This document shows, in pieces, positions 34,361 through 42,802 of a stretch of DNA of 64,000 bases (position 1 is its first letter; every line of letters starts with the position of its first letter). The notes beneath the pieces are model-generated. The model ran no database searches and had not been told where the DNA came from. It saw nothing but the letters and a program-made list of their open reading frames with translations. The position numbers were made by a program, and so were the translations under genes. The DNA is taken from positions 1-64,000 of the forward strand of contig JBMNHF010000021.1 in NCBI GenBank assembly GCA_050950205.1, written 5' to 3'. Source of the DNA: WRAV01 sp050950205. GTDB taxonomy: Bacteria > Bacillota > Clostridia > Oscillospirales > Ruminococcaceae.

Positions 34361-34564
34361 TTACTTCTTGGTCACGCCAGCCTTGCGCTGATTCATAATC
34401 GTCTTTACCCTTGCAATATCCTTTTTGACATGGCTCAGGCGCATGGGGTTTTCCAGTTGGTTGATGGCGTGCTGGAAACGGAGGTTAAACAGCTCAGCTT
34501 TCAGATCCTTGAGCTTATCCTGCAATTCCAGATCGGAGAGTTCTCTGATTTCGGATGCTTTCAT
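34361..34564 (-). CDS. rpmC: 50S ribosomal protein L29
   Basis: 67 residues, two long helices: MKASEIRELSDLELQDKLKD, later LSHVKKDIARVKTIMNQRK. It lies at the peptide-exit tunnel and is part of the docking site for SRP and trigger factor. 13 bp after rplP. Confidence 0.96.
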   Translation of the reverse strand: MKASEIRELSDLELQDKLKDLKAELFNLRFQHAINQLENPMRLSHVKKDIARVKTIMNQRKAGVTKK

Positions 34565-34577
34565 GCCTTAACCCTCC

Positions 34578-34991
34578 TTATTCTTTCTCTTTTGCCACAA
34601 ACTTGCACTTAATCGGCAGCTTGTGCATGGCAAGGCGCATGGCTTCGCGGGCGAGCTCTTCATTCACACCGCCGATTTCGAACAGAATGCGGCCGGGCTT
34701 TACCACAGCCACCCAGTATTCGGGGCTGCCCTTACCGGATCCCATGCGGGTTTCTGCAGGTTTCTCGGTGATGGGCTTGTCGGGAAAAATCTTAATCCAA
34801 ACCTGTCCGCCACGCTTAATGTGACGGGTCAGGGCAATACGGGCCGCCTCGATCTGGTTAGAGGTGATCCAGGCAGGCTCCATGGCCATCAAACCATAGT
34901 CGCCGTAGGTGACGGTATTGCCCCGCAGGGCCTTACCCTTCAGCCTTCCCCGCTGAACACGGCGATATTTTACTCTTTTTGGTAACAGCAT
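34578..34991 (-). CDS. rplP: 50S ribosomal protein L16
   Basis: 137 residues. MLLPKRVKYRRVQRGRLKGK at the start, GGQVWIKIFPDKPITEKPAE in the middle. It organises the A-site tRNA elbow region. Its start directly abuts the rpsC stop. Confidence 0.97.
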   Translation of the reverse strand: MLLPKRVKYRRVQRGRLKGKALRGNTVTYGDYGLMAMEPAWITSNQIEAARIALTRHIKRGGQVWIKIFPDKPITEKPAETRMGSGKGSPEYWVAVVKPGRILFEIGGVNEELAREAMRLAMHKLPIKCKFVAKEKE

Positions 34992-35783
34992 TTACTGGGG
35001 CCTCCTTCCCTCTGCCCGGGGAGAGCGGTTATCGCTCCTGGGCGGACGGTTGTCGCTTCTGGGGGGTCTTGCATCCCGGCGATCCCGGTTGTCCCGACGA
35101 GGCTGACGGGGATTTCTGGGGCGCTCGCTGCGCACTTCGCCCAGCACCTCTCCCTCGTAAATCCAAACCTTAACGCCAATGCGGCCATAGGTGGTGGCAG
35201 CTTCGGCAAAGCCGTAGTCGATGTCGGCACGCAGAGTTTGCAGGGGAATGGTTCCCTCGTGGTAGTGCTCGGTGCGGGCAATTTCGGCGCCGCCCAGACG
35301 ACCGCTGACCTGCACCTTGATGCCTCTTGCGCCAAAGCGCATGGCACGGCCAATGGCCTGCTTCATGGCCCGGCGGAAGGAAACCCGGTTTTCCAGCTGC
35401 TGGGCGATGTTTTCCGCCACCAGCTGAGCATTTTTGTCAATCTGTCTTACCTCAACCACATTGAGGTAAACAGCCAGCTTTTGTTCCCGGTTTTTGTTGA
35501 TGATCTCCTCGCAGGCTTTGCGGGTTTTTTCGATTTCGACGCCGCCCTTGCCGATGACTACGCCAGGACGGGCACAGTGAATATGGATGCGCACACGGGC
35601 TGCGTCCCGCTCGATCTCGATGTTGGGAACACCGGCGTCATAAAACTTCTTTTTCAGAAACTTACGCAGCTGGTAGTCCTCGACCAGGGTGTCGCCGAAG
35701 ACGTCATCGCGAGCAAACCAGCGGGAATCCCAGTTCTTGATGATACCCACACGAAGCCCGTGGGGATTTACCTTTTGGCCCAT
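34992..35783 (-). CDS. rpsC: 30S ribosomal protein S3 with long basic tail
   Basis: 263 residues, ~35-40 longer than usual. KH domain (RVRIHIHCARPGVVIGKGG) and the S3 C-terminal domain (GRLGGAEIARTEHYHEGTIP) are standard and form the mRNA entry and helicase site. From about residue 222 the protein continues with an Arg/Pro/Asp-rich low-complexity tail containing repeated PPRSDNR units. The reading frame is continuous and the stop abuts rplP, so the tail is real in the sequence. Confidence 0.96.
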   Translation of the reverse strand: MGQKVNPHGLRVGIIKNWDSRWFARDDVFGDTLVEDYQLRKFLKKKFYDAGVPNIEIERDAARVRIHIHCARPGVVIGKGGVEIEKTRKACEEIINKNREQKLAVYLNVVEVRQIDKNAQLVAENIAQQLENRVSFRRAMKQAIGRAMRFGARGIKVQVSGRLGGAEIARTEHYHEGTIPLQTLRADIDYGFAEAATTYGRIGVKVWIYEGEVLGEVRSERPRNPRQPRRDNRDRRDARPPRSDNRPPRSDNRSPRAEGRRPQ

Positions 35784-35797
35784 GGTTTAACCTCCTT

Positions 35798-36139
35798 CTA
35801 GACTTCTTCGCGCTCTTTGAGCACCATGGTCACATGGGACGTTCTCTTGAGAATGCGGAAAGCCCTGCCCTTGGAGACGGGGCGAATCCTTTTCAGGGTG
35901 GGGCCGGGGGTAACAAAGCATTCGGCCACATACAGAGCTTCGGGGTTCATGCCGTGATTGTTCTCGGCATTGGCCATCGCAGATTTGAGCAGCTTGAGCA
36001 GCTCATGACTGGCGGCCTTAGGGGTGTGCTTTAAAATCGCTTCTGCAAGATCAACCGGCTTGGAGCGGATCAGATCCAACACGATTTGCACCTTGCGGGG
36101 CGAAATGCGGGCGTATTTCAGATATGCCCTGGCTTCCAT
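35798..36139 (-). CDS. rplV: 50S ribosomal protein L22
   Basis: 113 residues. MEARAYLKYARISPRKVQIV at the start; the long beta-hairpin that lines the exit tunnel includes FVTPGPTLKRIRPVSKGRAF. 14 bp before rpsC. Confidence 0.97.
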   Translation of the reverse strand: MEARAYLKYARISPRKVQIVLDLIRSKPVDLAEAILKHTPKAASHELLKLLKSAMANAENNHGMNPEALYVAECFVTPGPTLKRIRPVSKGRAFRILKRTSHVTMVLKEREEV

Positions 36140-36163
36140 GTGTTTTCCTCCTTCCGGCCACTC

Positions 36164-36436
36164 TTATTTCGTTTTCTTGGAGCCTGCATGGCCCCTAAAG
36201 GTTCTGGTAGGGGCAAATTCCCCCAGCTTGTGACCGACCATGTCCTCTGTGACATAGACAGGTACGTGCTTGCGGCCGTCGTGGACGGCAAAGGTATGCC
36301 CGACAAAATCGGGGAATATGGTGGATGCGCGGCTCCAGGTTTTTAGAACCTTTTTCTCGTTCTTTGCATTCATCTCCTGAACGCGCTTGAGCAGCACAGG
36401 TTGTACAAAGGGTCCCTTCTTGACACTTCTGCCCAT
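36164..36436 (-). CDS. rpsS: 30S ribosomal protein S19
   Basis: 90 residues. MGRSVKKGPFVQPVLLKRV and TFAVHDGRKHVPVYVTEDMV are typical; it forms a head complex with S13. 24 bp after rplB. Confidence 0.97.
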   Translation of the reverse strand: MGRSVKKGPFVQPVLLKRVQEMNAKNEKKVLKTWSRASTIFPDFVGHTFAVHDGRKHVPVYVTEDMVGHKLGEFAPTRTFRGHAGSKKTK

Positions 36437-36460
36437 TACGTGTTTGCCTCCTTTCGGCCG

Positions 36461-37294
36461 TTATTTTACGCTGCGGCGCTTAACAATAAACTGGTCGTTG
36501 CGGTTGTGCTTCTTTCTGGTCTTGTAGCCCAGAGCAGGTTTGCCCCAAGGGGTAACAGGACCGGGACGACCAATGGGGCTTCTGCCCTCACCGCCGCCGT
36601 GGGGGTGGTCGACAGGGTTCATGGCGGAGCCACGAACGGTGGGACGAATACCCAGGTGACGGGAGCGGCCGGCTTTACCGATGGAGATGTTCTCGTGGTC
36701 GGTGTTGCCTACCTGGCCTACAGTGGCCATGCAGGTGGCCAGCACATTGCGCAGCTCGCCGGAAGGCAGACGAAGCAGAACATAGGCGCCTTCCTTTGCC
36801 ATCAACTGAGCGGAGTTACCCGCCGAGCGAACCAGCTGGCCGCCCTTGCCGGGATGCAGCTCGATGTTGTGGATAACGGTACCTACCGGAATGTTCTCCA
36901 AAGGCAGGGCGTTTCCGGGCTTAATGTCAGCTTCGCGGCTGGAAATAACGGTGTCGCCGATCTGAAGTTCGTTGGGGTACAGGATGTAGCGTTTTTCCCC
37001 GTCCTCATATTCCAGCAGAGCAATAAAGGCGCTGCGGTTGGGGTCGTACTCGATGGTTTTCACCACAGCGGGAATGTCGAACTTGTTCCGCTTAAAGTCG
37101 ATGATGCGGTACTTTCTGCGGTTGCCGCCGCCGCGGTGACGGACGGTAATGCGGCCGGTATTGTTGCGGCCGGCACTCTTTTTAAGAGGCGTCAGAAGGG
37201 ACTTTTCGGGTTCCACTTTGGAAAGAATGGAAAAGTCCGTCACGGTCATCTGACGTCTGGCAGGCGTTGTAGGCCTGTAGCTTTTGATGGCCAT
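36461..37294 (-). CDS. rplB: 50S ribosomal protein L2
   Basis: 277 residues, full length. VRHRGGGNRRKYRIIDFKRN early and VRGSAMNPVDHPHGGGEGRS near the end; the latter holds the conserved histidine region near the peptidyl transferase centre. The 106-bp gap before it, after rplW, holds no gene. Confidence 0.97.
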   Translation of the reverse strand: MAIKSYRPTTPARRQMTVTDFSILSKVEPEKSLLTPLKKSAGRNNTGRITVRHRGGGNRRKYRIIDFKRNKFDIPAVVKTIEYDPNRSAFIALLEYEDGEKRYILYPNELQIGDTVISSREADIKPGNALPLENIPVGTVIHNIELHPGKGGQLVRSAGNSAQLMAKEGAYVLLRLPSGELRNVLATCMATVGQVGNTDHENISIGKAGRSRHLGIRPTVRGSAMNPVDHPHGGGEGRSPIGRPGPVTPWGKPALGYKTRKKHNRNDQFIVKRRSVK

Positions 37295-37400
37295 TTAATT
37301 TCACTCCTCATTTTTCTTGCAGGGTTGAGCAACCCTATACATTGGCAGCTTGGTGCCATGGCGGATGATTGCGCCACGTGAGTTAGGAGAGTGGCTGCCC

Positions 37401-37697
37401 TTAGATCATGCTTTCGAAGAATTCGATGCCCTTGGAATCGGGGGTCAGGGTAACAATGGCCTTTTTCCACCTGGGAGTATAGCCCATATTCCGACCCATC
37501 CGCTTGAGCTGGCCGCGAACATTCATGGTGTTGACGCTCTTGACCTTGGTGCCGGCGAACAGTGCTTCTACCGCCTTGCCGATTTCGATCTTGTTGGCAT
37601 CGGGAGCCACCTGAAAGGTATACTTGCGCTCGGCGATTCCGGCCATGCTGCGCTCGGTGATGACGGGGCGCAGGATAATATCCCTGGGATCCTTCAT
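37401..37697 (-). CDS. rplW: 50S ribosomal protein L23
   Basis: 98 residues. DIILRPVITERSMAGIAERK at the start; RVGRNMGYTPRWKKAIVTL-like end. Main docking site for trigger factor at the tunnel exit. It overlaps the rplD stop by one base. Confidence 0.97.
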   Translation of the reverse strand: MKDPRDIILRPVITERSMAGIAERKYTFQVAPDANKIEIGKAVEALFAGTKVKSVNTMNVRGQLKRMGRNMGYTPRWKKAIVTLTPDSKGIEFFESMI

Positions 37698-38320
37698 TAT
37701 GCGTACACCTCCGTGAGCTTGTTGACGGCTTCCCGCGCGATGATAAACTTGTCGCAGCCGAGGATGTCGTAGACATTGAGGGTGTTGACCGCTGCGGTTT
37801 TGACGCCGGGGATGTTTCTGGCACTGCGCACTACCATCTGGTCGGCCTCGGGGGTAACAATCAGAGCTTTTTTATCTGCACCCAGGCTTTCCAGCATCTT
37901 CACCATGGTCTTGGTTTTAATCTCGTCCACGGAAATGTCGTCTACCACAATAAAGCTGCCTTCCAGAACCTTAGCCGAGAAAGCGCTCTTCATGGCAATG
38001 CGCCGCACCTTTTTGTTGAGGGTAAAGCGGTAGCTTCTGGGCTTGGGGCCAAGAGCCACTCCGCCGTGCCGCCACTGGGGCGAACGGGTAGAGCCCTGAC
38101 GGGCATGGCCTGTTCCCTTCTGCCTCCACGGTTTGCGGCCGCCGCCGCGAACTTCCGCCCGAGTGAGGGTGGATTGTGTACCCTGGCGCTGGTTGGCGAG
38201 GTAGTTCACAACGGCTGCGTGCATAATGGCCTTGTTGGGCTGAATACCGAATACAGAATCGGCAAGCTCCATTTCGCCTACGCTGGCACCGGCCATATTG
38301 TAAACAGTTACTTTCGGCAT
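37697..38320 (-). CDS. rplD: 50S ribosomal protein L4
   Basis: 207 residues. The tunnel-lining loop RGGGRKPWRQKGTGHARQGS is clear. L4 can repress its own operon in some bacteria; no established L4 leader element is recognised here. It follows rplC by 16 bp. Confidence 0.97.
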   Translation of the reverse strand: MPKVTVYNMAGASVGEMELADSVFGIQPNKAIMHAAVVNYLANQRQGTQSTLTRAEVRGGGRKPWRQKGTGHARQGSTRSPQWRHGGVALGPKPRSYRFTLNKKVRRIAMKSAFSAKVLEGSFIVVDDISVDEIKTKTMVKMLESLGADKKALIVTPEADQMVVRSARNIPGVKTAAVNTLNVYDILGCDKFIIAREAVNKLTEVYA

Positions 38321-38336
38321 TGTGTTTCCTCCTCCC

Positions 38337-38972
38337 TTACGCCTTCTTCACGCTGCTGGTAATAGCCACCAGGCCACCCTTGGGGCCGGGAATGGCGCCG
38401 CGCAGCGCGATCAGGTTGTTTTCTGCATCGATTTTGACCACGTCAAGATTCTGTATGGTCACTCGTTCGGCACCCATGTGTCCGGGCAGCTTCTTGCCCT
38501 TCATTACACGGCCGGGGGTGGCACTGGAGCCGAGAGAGCCGGGGTGACGATGAACGGGGCCGCCACCGTGGGAACGCTTTTGCATCTGGCCACCAAAGCG
38601 CTTGATGCTGCCGGCAAATCCCTTACCTTTGGAAGTGCCGCAAACGTCTACCACGTCGCCCACCTCAAAAATGTCGGGCTTGATGACGTCGCCTACATTG
38701 ATGGAGGCACAGTCGTCCAATTTAAACTCCCGCAGGTGACGCTTCACCGGCAGGTCGTTTTTGGCAAAGTGGCCTTTTTGGGGCTTGTTTACGTTTTTGT
38801 CTGCGATGTCGCCATAACCGATCTGCACGGCTTCGTATCCGTCGTTTTCGATTGTCTTCTTCTGGACGACAACACAGGGGCCCGCTTGCACCACGGTGAC
38901 AGGGATAACCTTGCCATTTTCGTCAAAAATCTGGGTCATGCCCACTTTGGTGCCGAGAATTGCTTTTTTCAC
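38337..38972 (-). CDS. rplC: 50S ribosomal protein L3
   Basis: 211 residues from GTG 38972, chosen because GGAGG lies eight bases upstream and L3 begins KKAILGTKVGMTQIF. An in-frame TTG at 38990 overlaps the ribosome site itself. Conserved loop near the peptidyl transferase centre: GGPVHRHPGSLGSSATPGRV. One of the first proteins in 50S assembly. Confidence 0.96.
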   Translation of the reverse strand: MKKAILGTKVGMTQIFDENGKVIPVTVVQAGPCVVVQKKTIENDGYEAVQIGYGDIADKNVNKPQKGHFAKNDLPVKRHLREFKLDDCASINVGDVIKPDIFEVGDVVDVCGTSKGKGFAGSIKRFGGQMQKRSHGGGPVHRHPGSLGSSATPGRVMKGKKLPGHMGAERVTIQNLDVVKIDAENNLIALRGAIPGPKGGLVAITSSVKKA

Positions 38973-39043
38973 AGGGTTTTCCTCCTTCAAAGGTTATTGG
39001 TTGACCGGCAGTTCCGGCCAACATGACCTTGCCGTGCGGTGGC

Positions 39044-39355
39044 TTAGAGTTTAATCTCTACTTCCACACCGGCAGGGAGCTCCAGGGTTTGCAGGGCCTC
39101 CACCGTCTTGCTGGAGGGGCGCAGAATATCGATGAGCCGCTTGTGGGTGCGCATCTCAAACTGCTCCCGGCTGTCCTTGTACTTGTGGACCGCCCGCAGG
39201 ATGGTAACGATTTCCTTCTTGGTGGGCAGCGGAATGGGGCCGCTGACATCGGCGCCGGTCCGCTTTGCGGTTTCGACAATTTTTTGAGCAGATGCATCCA
39301 CCAGCTGTGCGTCGTAACCTCTGAGCTTAATTCTGAGTTTCTCTTTGACTGCCAC
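39044..39355 (-). CDS. rpsJ: 30S ribosomal protein S10
   Basis: 103 residues from a GTG start with GGAGG upstream. KLRIKLRGYDAQLVDASAQK at the start; MRTHKRLIDILRPSSKTVEA in the second half. First gene of the cluster; also the NusB partner (NusE) in antitermination. The 71-bp gap to rplC holds no gene. Confidence 0.97.
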   Translation of the reverse strand: MAVKEKLRIKLRGYDAQLVDASAQKIVETAKRTGADVSGPIPLPTKKEIVTILRAVHKYKDSREQFEMRTHKRLIDILRPSSKTVEALQTLELPAGVEVEIKL

Positions 39356-39636
39356 TTTCTTCGCCTCCTAGTTCATTCATTGGCGAGAGATTTTCTTACC
39401 GCACACGTTACCGGGTGTTTCATGCTTTGGCATGGAAAAATCCGGCTTCCCCAAAATGGTTTGTCCGGATCATCGCCGCCTTTTATCACTGAAACGCTCC
39501 CTGCGGCATCTAGGATACCGCCTTACACGTCCGGTCAGAAAAGTCGCCCGGTTTCAAATCGGACATACTCCACGGAAATTTAACCCGCAATCATGCGGCA
39601 ACCTCCCGCTTCAACGCATATCTCGTGCAGTCACGC
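39356..39636 (-). promoter_or_regulatory. ~280-nt leader of the S10 operon
   Basis: Transcribed region between the promoter and rpsJ. It can form several hairpins in the minus-strand transcript: CCGCA-TGAT-TGCGG, GCGGTAT-CCTAG-ATGCCGC, and CATGC-CAAA-GCATG. A four-codon ORF (ATG 39594 to TAA 39580) with GGGAGG upstream sits in the first of these. The length and structure suggest feedback or antitermination control, which is inference. Confidence 0.45.
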
Positions 39637-39642
39637 TAAGAT

Positions 39643-39671
39643 ATAATATCAAATATGCAAGCTCTTTGCAA
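39643..39671 (-). promoter_or_regulatory. Promoter of the S10 operon
   Basis: Minus-strand TTGCAA (39671-39666), 17 bp, TATTAT (39648-39643). Transcription would start near 39636. Confidence 0.65.
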
Positions 39672-39786
39672 TACCTTTTTAAAATATTTTTTCTTTCTCC
39701 TTTAAAAAAATTCCCCTCCCCTGTAAAAATATACCACAGTACTTTGCCCAAGTGCACTGAAATGCTGCTTCTGTGGAAAAGAGGAT

Positions 39787-39812
39787 GCCCGCTCCCCCTT
39801 AGGGGAGCGGGC
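39787..39812 (-). terminator. Terminator after clpC
   Basis: Perfect 11-bp GC-rich stem GCCCGCTCCCC / GGGGAGCGGGC with a 4-nt loop, 49 bp after the clpC stop; a T-run follows a few bases later on the minus strand. From there to the S10 promoter nothing is recognised. Confidence 0.75.
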
Positions 39813-39860
39813 CATGTTGGAGATCGACCCCTTCTTATATACCTTATTATATCATACCAT

Positions 39861-42314
39861 TTATACCTTGACGAAGACAAAATCTTCCTGGTAGTCGCAG
39901 AGAAGAGCTTCTCCCGGCAATACATGGCCTTTGAGGATGGAATCGGCCAGCTTATCCTCGATTCTTTGCTGAACAGCCCGGCGCAGGGGTCTGGCTCCAT
40001 AGAGGATGTCAAATCCCACCTCGGAAATTTTATCCACCGCCGAATCGCTAAACTCCAGCCGAATTCCCATATCCAACGCCTTGAGAGCCAGCTGCCGGAA
40101 CATTTTTTGCGCAATCTGGCGAATCTCCTCCCGTCCCAGCTTGTCAAAGACGATGACTTCGTCCACCCGATTGAGAAATTCCGGCTTAAAGAGATGCTTG
40201 AGCTCCCCCATTACCTCTTTTTTCATCTCCTGAGCGTTTTGCGCTTCGGAAACCGCGCCGGAAAAGCCCATCTGCCGCTGTTCGGTGATGTGCCGGGCTC
40301 CAACGTTGGAGGTCATAATGATAACGGAGTTTTTAAAGCTGACGCTTCGTCCCTGGGAATCGGTGAGAATCCCGTCCTCCAGTATCTGAAGAAGGATGTT
40401 GAAGACATCGGGATGGGCCTTTTCAATCTCGTCGAACAGAACGACGCCATAGGGTCTGCGCCGCACCTTTTCGGTAAGTTGGCCTCCGTCGTCATAGCCC
40501 ACATAACCGGGGGGAGAGCCGATCAGCTTGGCCACTGTGTGTTTTTCCATATATTCGCTCATATCCAGCCGGATCAGGGCATCTTTTTTGGAGAAGAGAG
40601 TCTCGGCCAAAGCAAGGCAAAGCTCGGTTTTGCCCACACCGGTAGGCCCCAGGAAGATAAAGGAGCCAATGGGGCGCTGAGGGTCTTTCAGCCCCACCTT
40701 GCTGCGGCGAATGGCTCCTGCTACGGCGGTTACCGCCCGATCCTGCCCCACAATCCGCTCCCGCAAACTCTCCTCCAGATTGATGAGCCGTTTGCTCTGC
40801 TCCTGGGTGAGGGCCGCCACCTCAATGCCGGTAATGTCGGAGATGAGCTGAGCAATGTCCTCCCGTCCCACCTTCTCCCGGGTACAGGTCTGTTGGGCGG
40901 TCCAGCCGCCTCGCAGCTCGGCAATCCGCCCTTTTAGCACCCGTTCCCGATCCCGGATATCGCTGGCCAGCTCAAAGTCCTGATTGTTGATGGCCTCCCG
41001 CTTTTCCTCCTTGTACTGCAGCAGGCGGCTTTCCAGCTCGCTCAGGTCCTGGGGTGCAGAAAAAGCCTGAAGCCTAACCCGGGCAGCAGCTTCGTCGATG
41101 AGGTCGATGGCCTTGTCGGGGAGGTAACGGTCGGGAATATACTTGGCGGACAGGGTGACAGCGGCAATGAGCGCATCGTCGGAGATGGCAAGGCGGTGGT
41201 GCTCCTCGTAGCGGCTGCGCAGTCCCCGCAGTATTTCAATGGCCTCGTCCTCGGTGGGTTCTTCCACCATCACACTCTGAAATCGTCGCTCCAGCGCGGC
41301 ATCCTTTTCAATGTGCTTGCGGTATTCGCTGATGGTGGTTGCCCCAATAAGCTGTAGCTCTCCCCGAGCCAGCTGGGGCTTGAGGATGTTGGCGGCGTCG
41401 ATGGCTCCTTCCGCCGCACCCGCCCCAATGATGGTGTGAAGCTCATCGATAAAGAGGATGATATCCCGGTTTTGAATCACTTCCTCCAAGGTGTTTTTGA
41501 TGCGATCCTCAAAATCGCCTCGGTACTTGGCACCCGCCACCATGGAGGTGATGTCCAGGGTGACCAGCCGCTTGTCTCGCAGGGTTTCGGGCACTTCGCA
41601 GAGGACGATTTTTTGGGCCAGCCCCTCCACCACCGCCGTTTTGCCCACTCCCGCCTCCCCCACCAGACAGGGGTTGTTTTTGGTGCGTCGGGAAAGAATC
41701 TGAATCAGGCGCTGCACCTCTTTTTCCCGGCCGATCACCGGGTCCAGCCGGCCCATTCGGGCCATGGCGGTGAGATCCCGACTGTACCGGTCCAGGGTTT
41801 GGGTGGAGCCACCGGGCTCGCTGCGGCGGGACAAAGGCTTGCGGAACTTTTCCCCTCCCGCTGCCTCCCCCATTTCGGCGGCAAGGGATTCCATCATGCT
41901 GCTGACCAGAACATCGGGGACGGCGCCCATCTCCCGCAGCAACCTGACCCCGTAACTGTCCGGCTCCTTGGCAATTACCATGAGAATGTGTTCGGTGCCC
42001 ACATAGCTCTGGCCCATCATTCTGGCCTTGATGATGCTCATTTCCAGCACTTTTTTGCACCTGGGGGTAAAGTCCTCGGGGGTTAGGTTTGTTTTGGCCC
42101 CCCGTCCCACGCTCTGAATGATCTGCCCCCGGTACCCTTCAAAGGTGATGTTTTTCTGAGTCAGCACGGTATAAGCCACGCCGCTGCCTTCATCCAGCAT
42201 TCCCAGAATCAGATGCTCGCTGCCCACATAAGTGTGGCCCAGTGAGCCCGCCTGCGTAATTGCCATATTGATGGCGTTGTTGGCTTTTTGTGTAAACCCA
42301 CTGAAACGAAACAT
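39861..42314 (-). CDS. clpC: ClpC-type AAA+ protease ATPase
   Basis: 817 residues from ATG 42314, which has AAGGA upstream and gives the family start MFRFSGFTQKANNAINMAIT. Two Clp_N repeats (to ~145), first AAA+ module with Walker A GEAGVGKT (219-226) and ELHTIIGAG, a UVR-containing middle segment (~428-462), second AAA+ module with Walker A GPTGVGKT (556-563). It unfolds substrates for ClpP. The usual ctsR-mcsA-mcsB partners are not next to it and no CtsR box was recognised. An earlier in-frame start at 42356 lacks a site. Confidence 0.95.
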   Translation of the reverse strand: MFRFSGFTQKANNAINMAITQAGSLGHTYVGSEHLILGMLDEGSGVAYTVLTQKNITFEGYRGQIIQSVGRGAKTNLTPEDFTPRCKKVLEMSIIKARMMGQSYVGTEHILMVIAKEPDSYGVRLLREMGAVPDVLVSSMMESLAAEMGEAAGGEKFRKPLSRRSEPGGSTQTLDRYSRDLTAMARMGRLDPVIGREKEVQRLIQILSRRTKNNPCLVGEAGVGKTAVVEGLAQKIVLCEVPETLRDKRLVTLDITSMVAGAKYRGDFEDRIKNTLEEVIQNRDIILFIDELHTIIGAGAAEGAIDAANILKPQLARGELQLIGATTISEYRKHIEKDAALERRFQSVMVEEPTEDEAIEILRGLRSRYEEHHRLAISDDALIAAVTLSAKYIPDRYLPDKAIDLIDEAAARVRLQAFSAPQDLSELESRLLQYKEEKREAINNQDFELASDIRDRERVLKGRIAELRGGWTAQQTCTREKVGREDIAQLISDITGIEVAALTQEQSKRLINLEESLRERIVGQDRAVTAVAGAIRRSKVGLKDPQRPIGSFIFLGPTGVGKTELCLALAETLFSKKDALIRLDMSEYMEKHTVAKLIGSPPGYVGYDDGGQLTEKVRRRPYGVVLFDEIEKAHPDVFNILLQILEDGILTDSQGRSVSFKNSVIIMTSNVGARHITEQRQMGFSGAVSEAQNAQEMKKEVMGELKHLFKPEFLNRVDEVIVFDKLGREEIRQIAQKMFRQLALKALDMGIRLEFSDSAVDKISEVGFDILYGARPLRRAVQQRIEDKLADSILKGHVLPGEALLCDYQEDFVFVKV

Positions 42315-42574
42315 GCTATCAATCCTTTCGCAAGGGACCAAAAACAGGCCCGTCATTACTATATATGCAGATGCGGCAAGTCCTTATGGTTTGGAATAAA
42401 ACCTTGGGATATTTCCCAACAAAACTGTCACCTGTTCTGCTATCTACAGCTTTGACGGGGGATTGGAAGGTTATTCCGACGTTGGCGGCAAAAAAAGGAG
42501 ATTCCTTTTAATTTGTAACCCAATTTCTCTCCAAAGCATAGTATGGGGTGAATCCAATTAAAGGAGGAGCTTAC

Positions 42575-42688
42575 ATGTTCGGTAACAATAACTGCTGTTG
42601 GATCATTATCATTATTCTTCTGCTGTGCTTCTGCTGCGGAAACAACTTCCATGGTGGTTGCTGTGGAGACCGCTTCGACGGCTGCTAA
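42575..42688 (+). CDS. Cysteine-rich single-span small protein (YjcZ/SscA-like)
   Basis: 37 residues with a very strong AAAGGAGGAG site. MFGNNNCCW, then a pure Ile/Leu membrane segment (residues 10-17), then CFCCGNNFHGG and CCGDRFDGC: eight cysteines in all. It resembles the short glycine/cysteine-rich YjcZ/SscA group of spore-associated peptides in Firmicutes, but similarity at this length is weak. A CATAGTAT sequence upstream (~42537) could be a sporulation-sigma -10 box; that is speculative. The region 42315-42574 holds no other gene. Confidence 0.6.
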   Translation: MFGNNNCCWIIIIILLLCFCCGNNFHGGCCGDRFDGC

Positions 42689-42737
42689 CCTTCCCCCACC
42701 TTCTTCCATAAGCAGTACATAAGCAAACCAGCACACA

Positions 42738-42779
42738 CCAAACCCCGGGCTTCTTCCATAGGAGAAGCCCGGGGTTTGG
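42738..42779. terminator. Bidirectional hairpin terminator
   Basis: Perfect 17-bp stem (CCAAACCCCGGGCTTCT and complement) with an 8-nt loop between the small cysteine-rich gene and the convergent MacB-type gene. Confidence 0.85.
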
Positions 42780-42802
42780 TTGTGAGAAAATAGAAAACCG
42801 GC

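Noticed and set aside
42440..42736. 98-residue minus-strand ORF over the cysteine-rich peptide
   Set aside because: No ribosome site or domain; the plus-strand peptide has AAAGGAGGAG and ordered composition.
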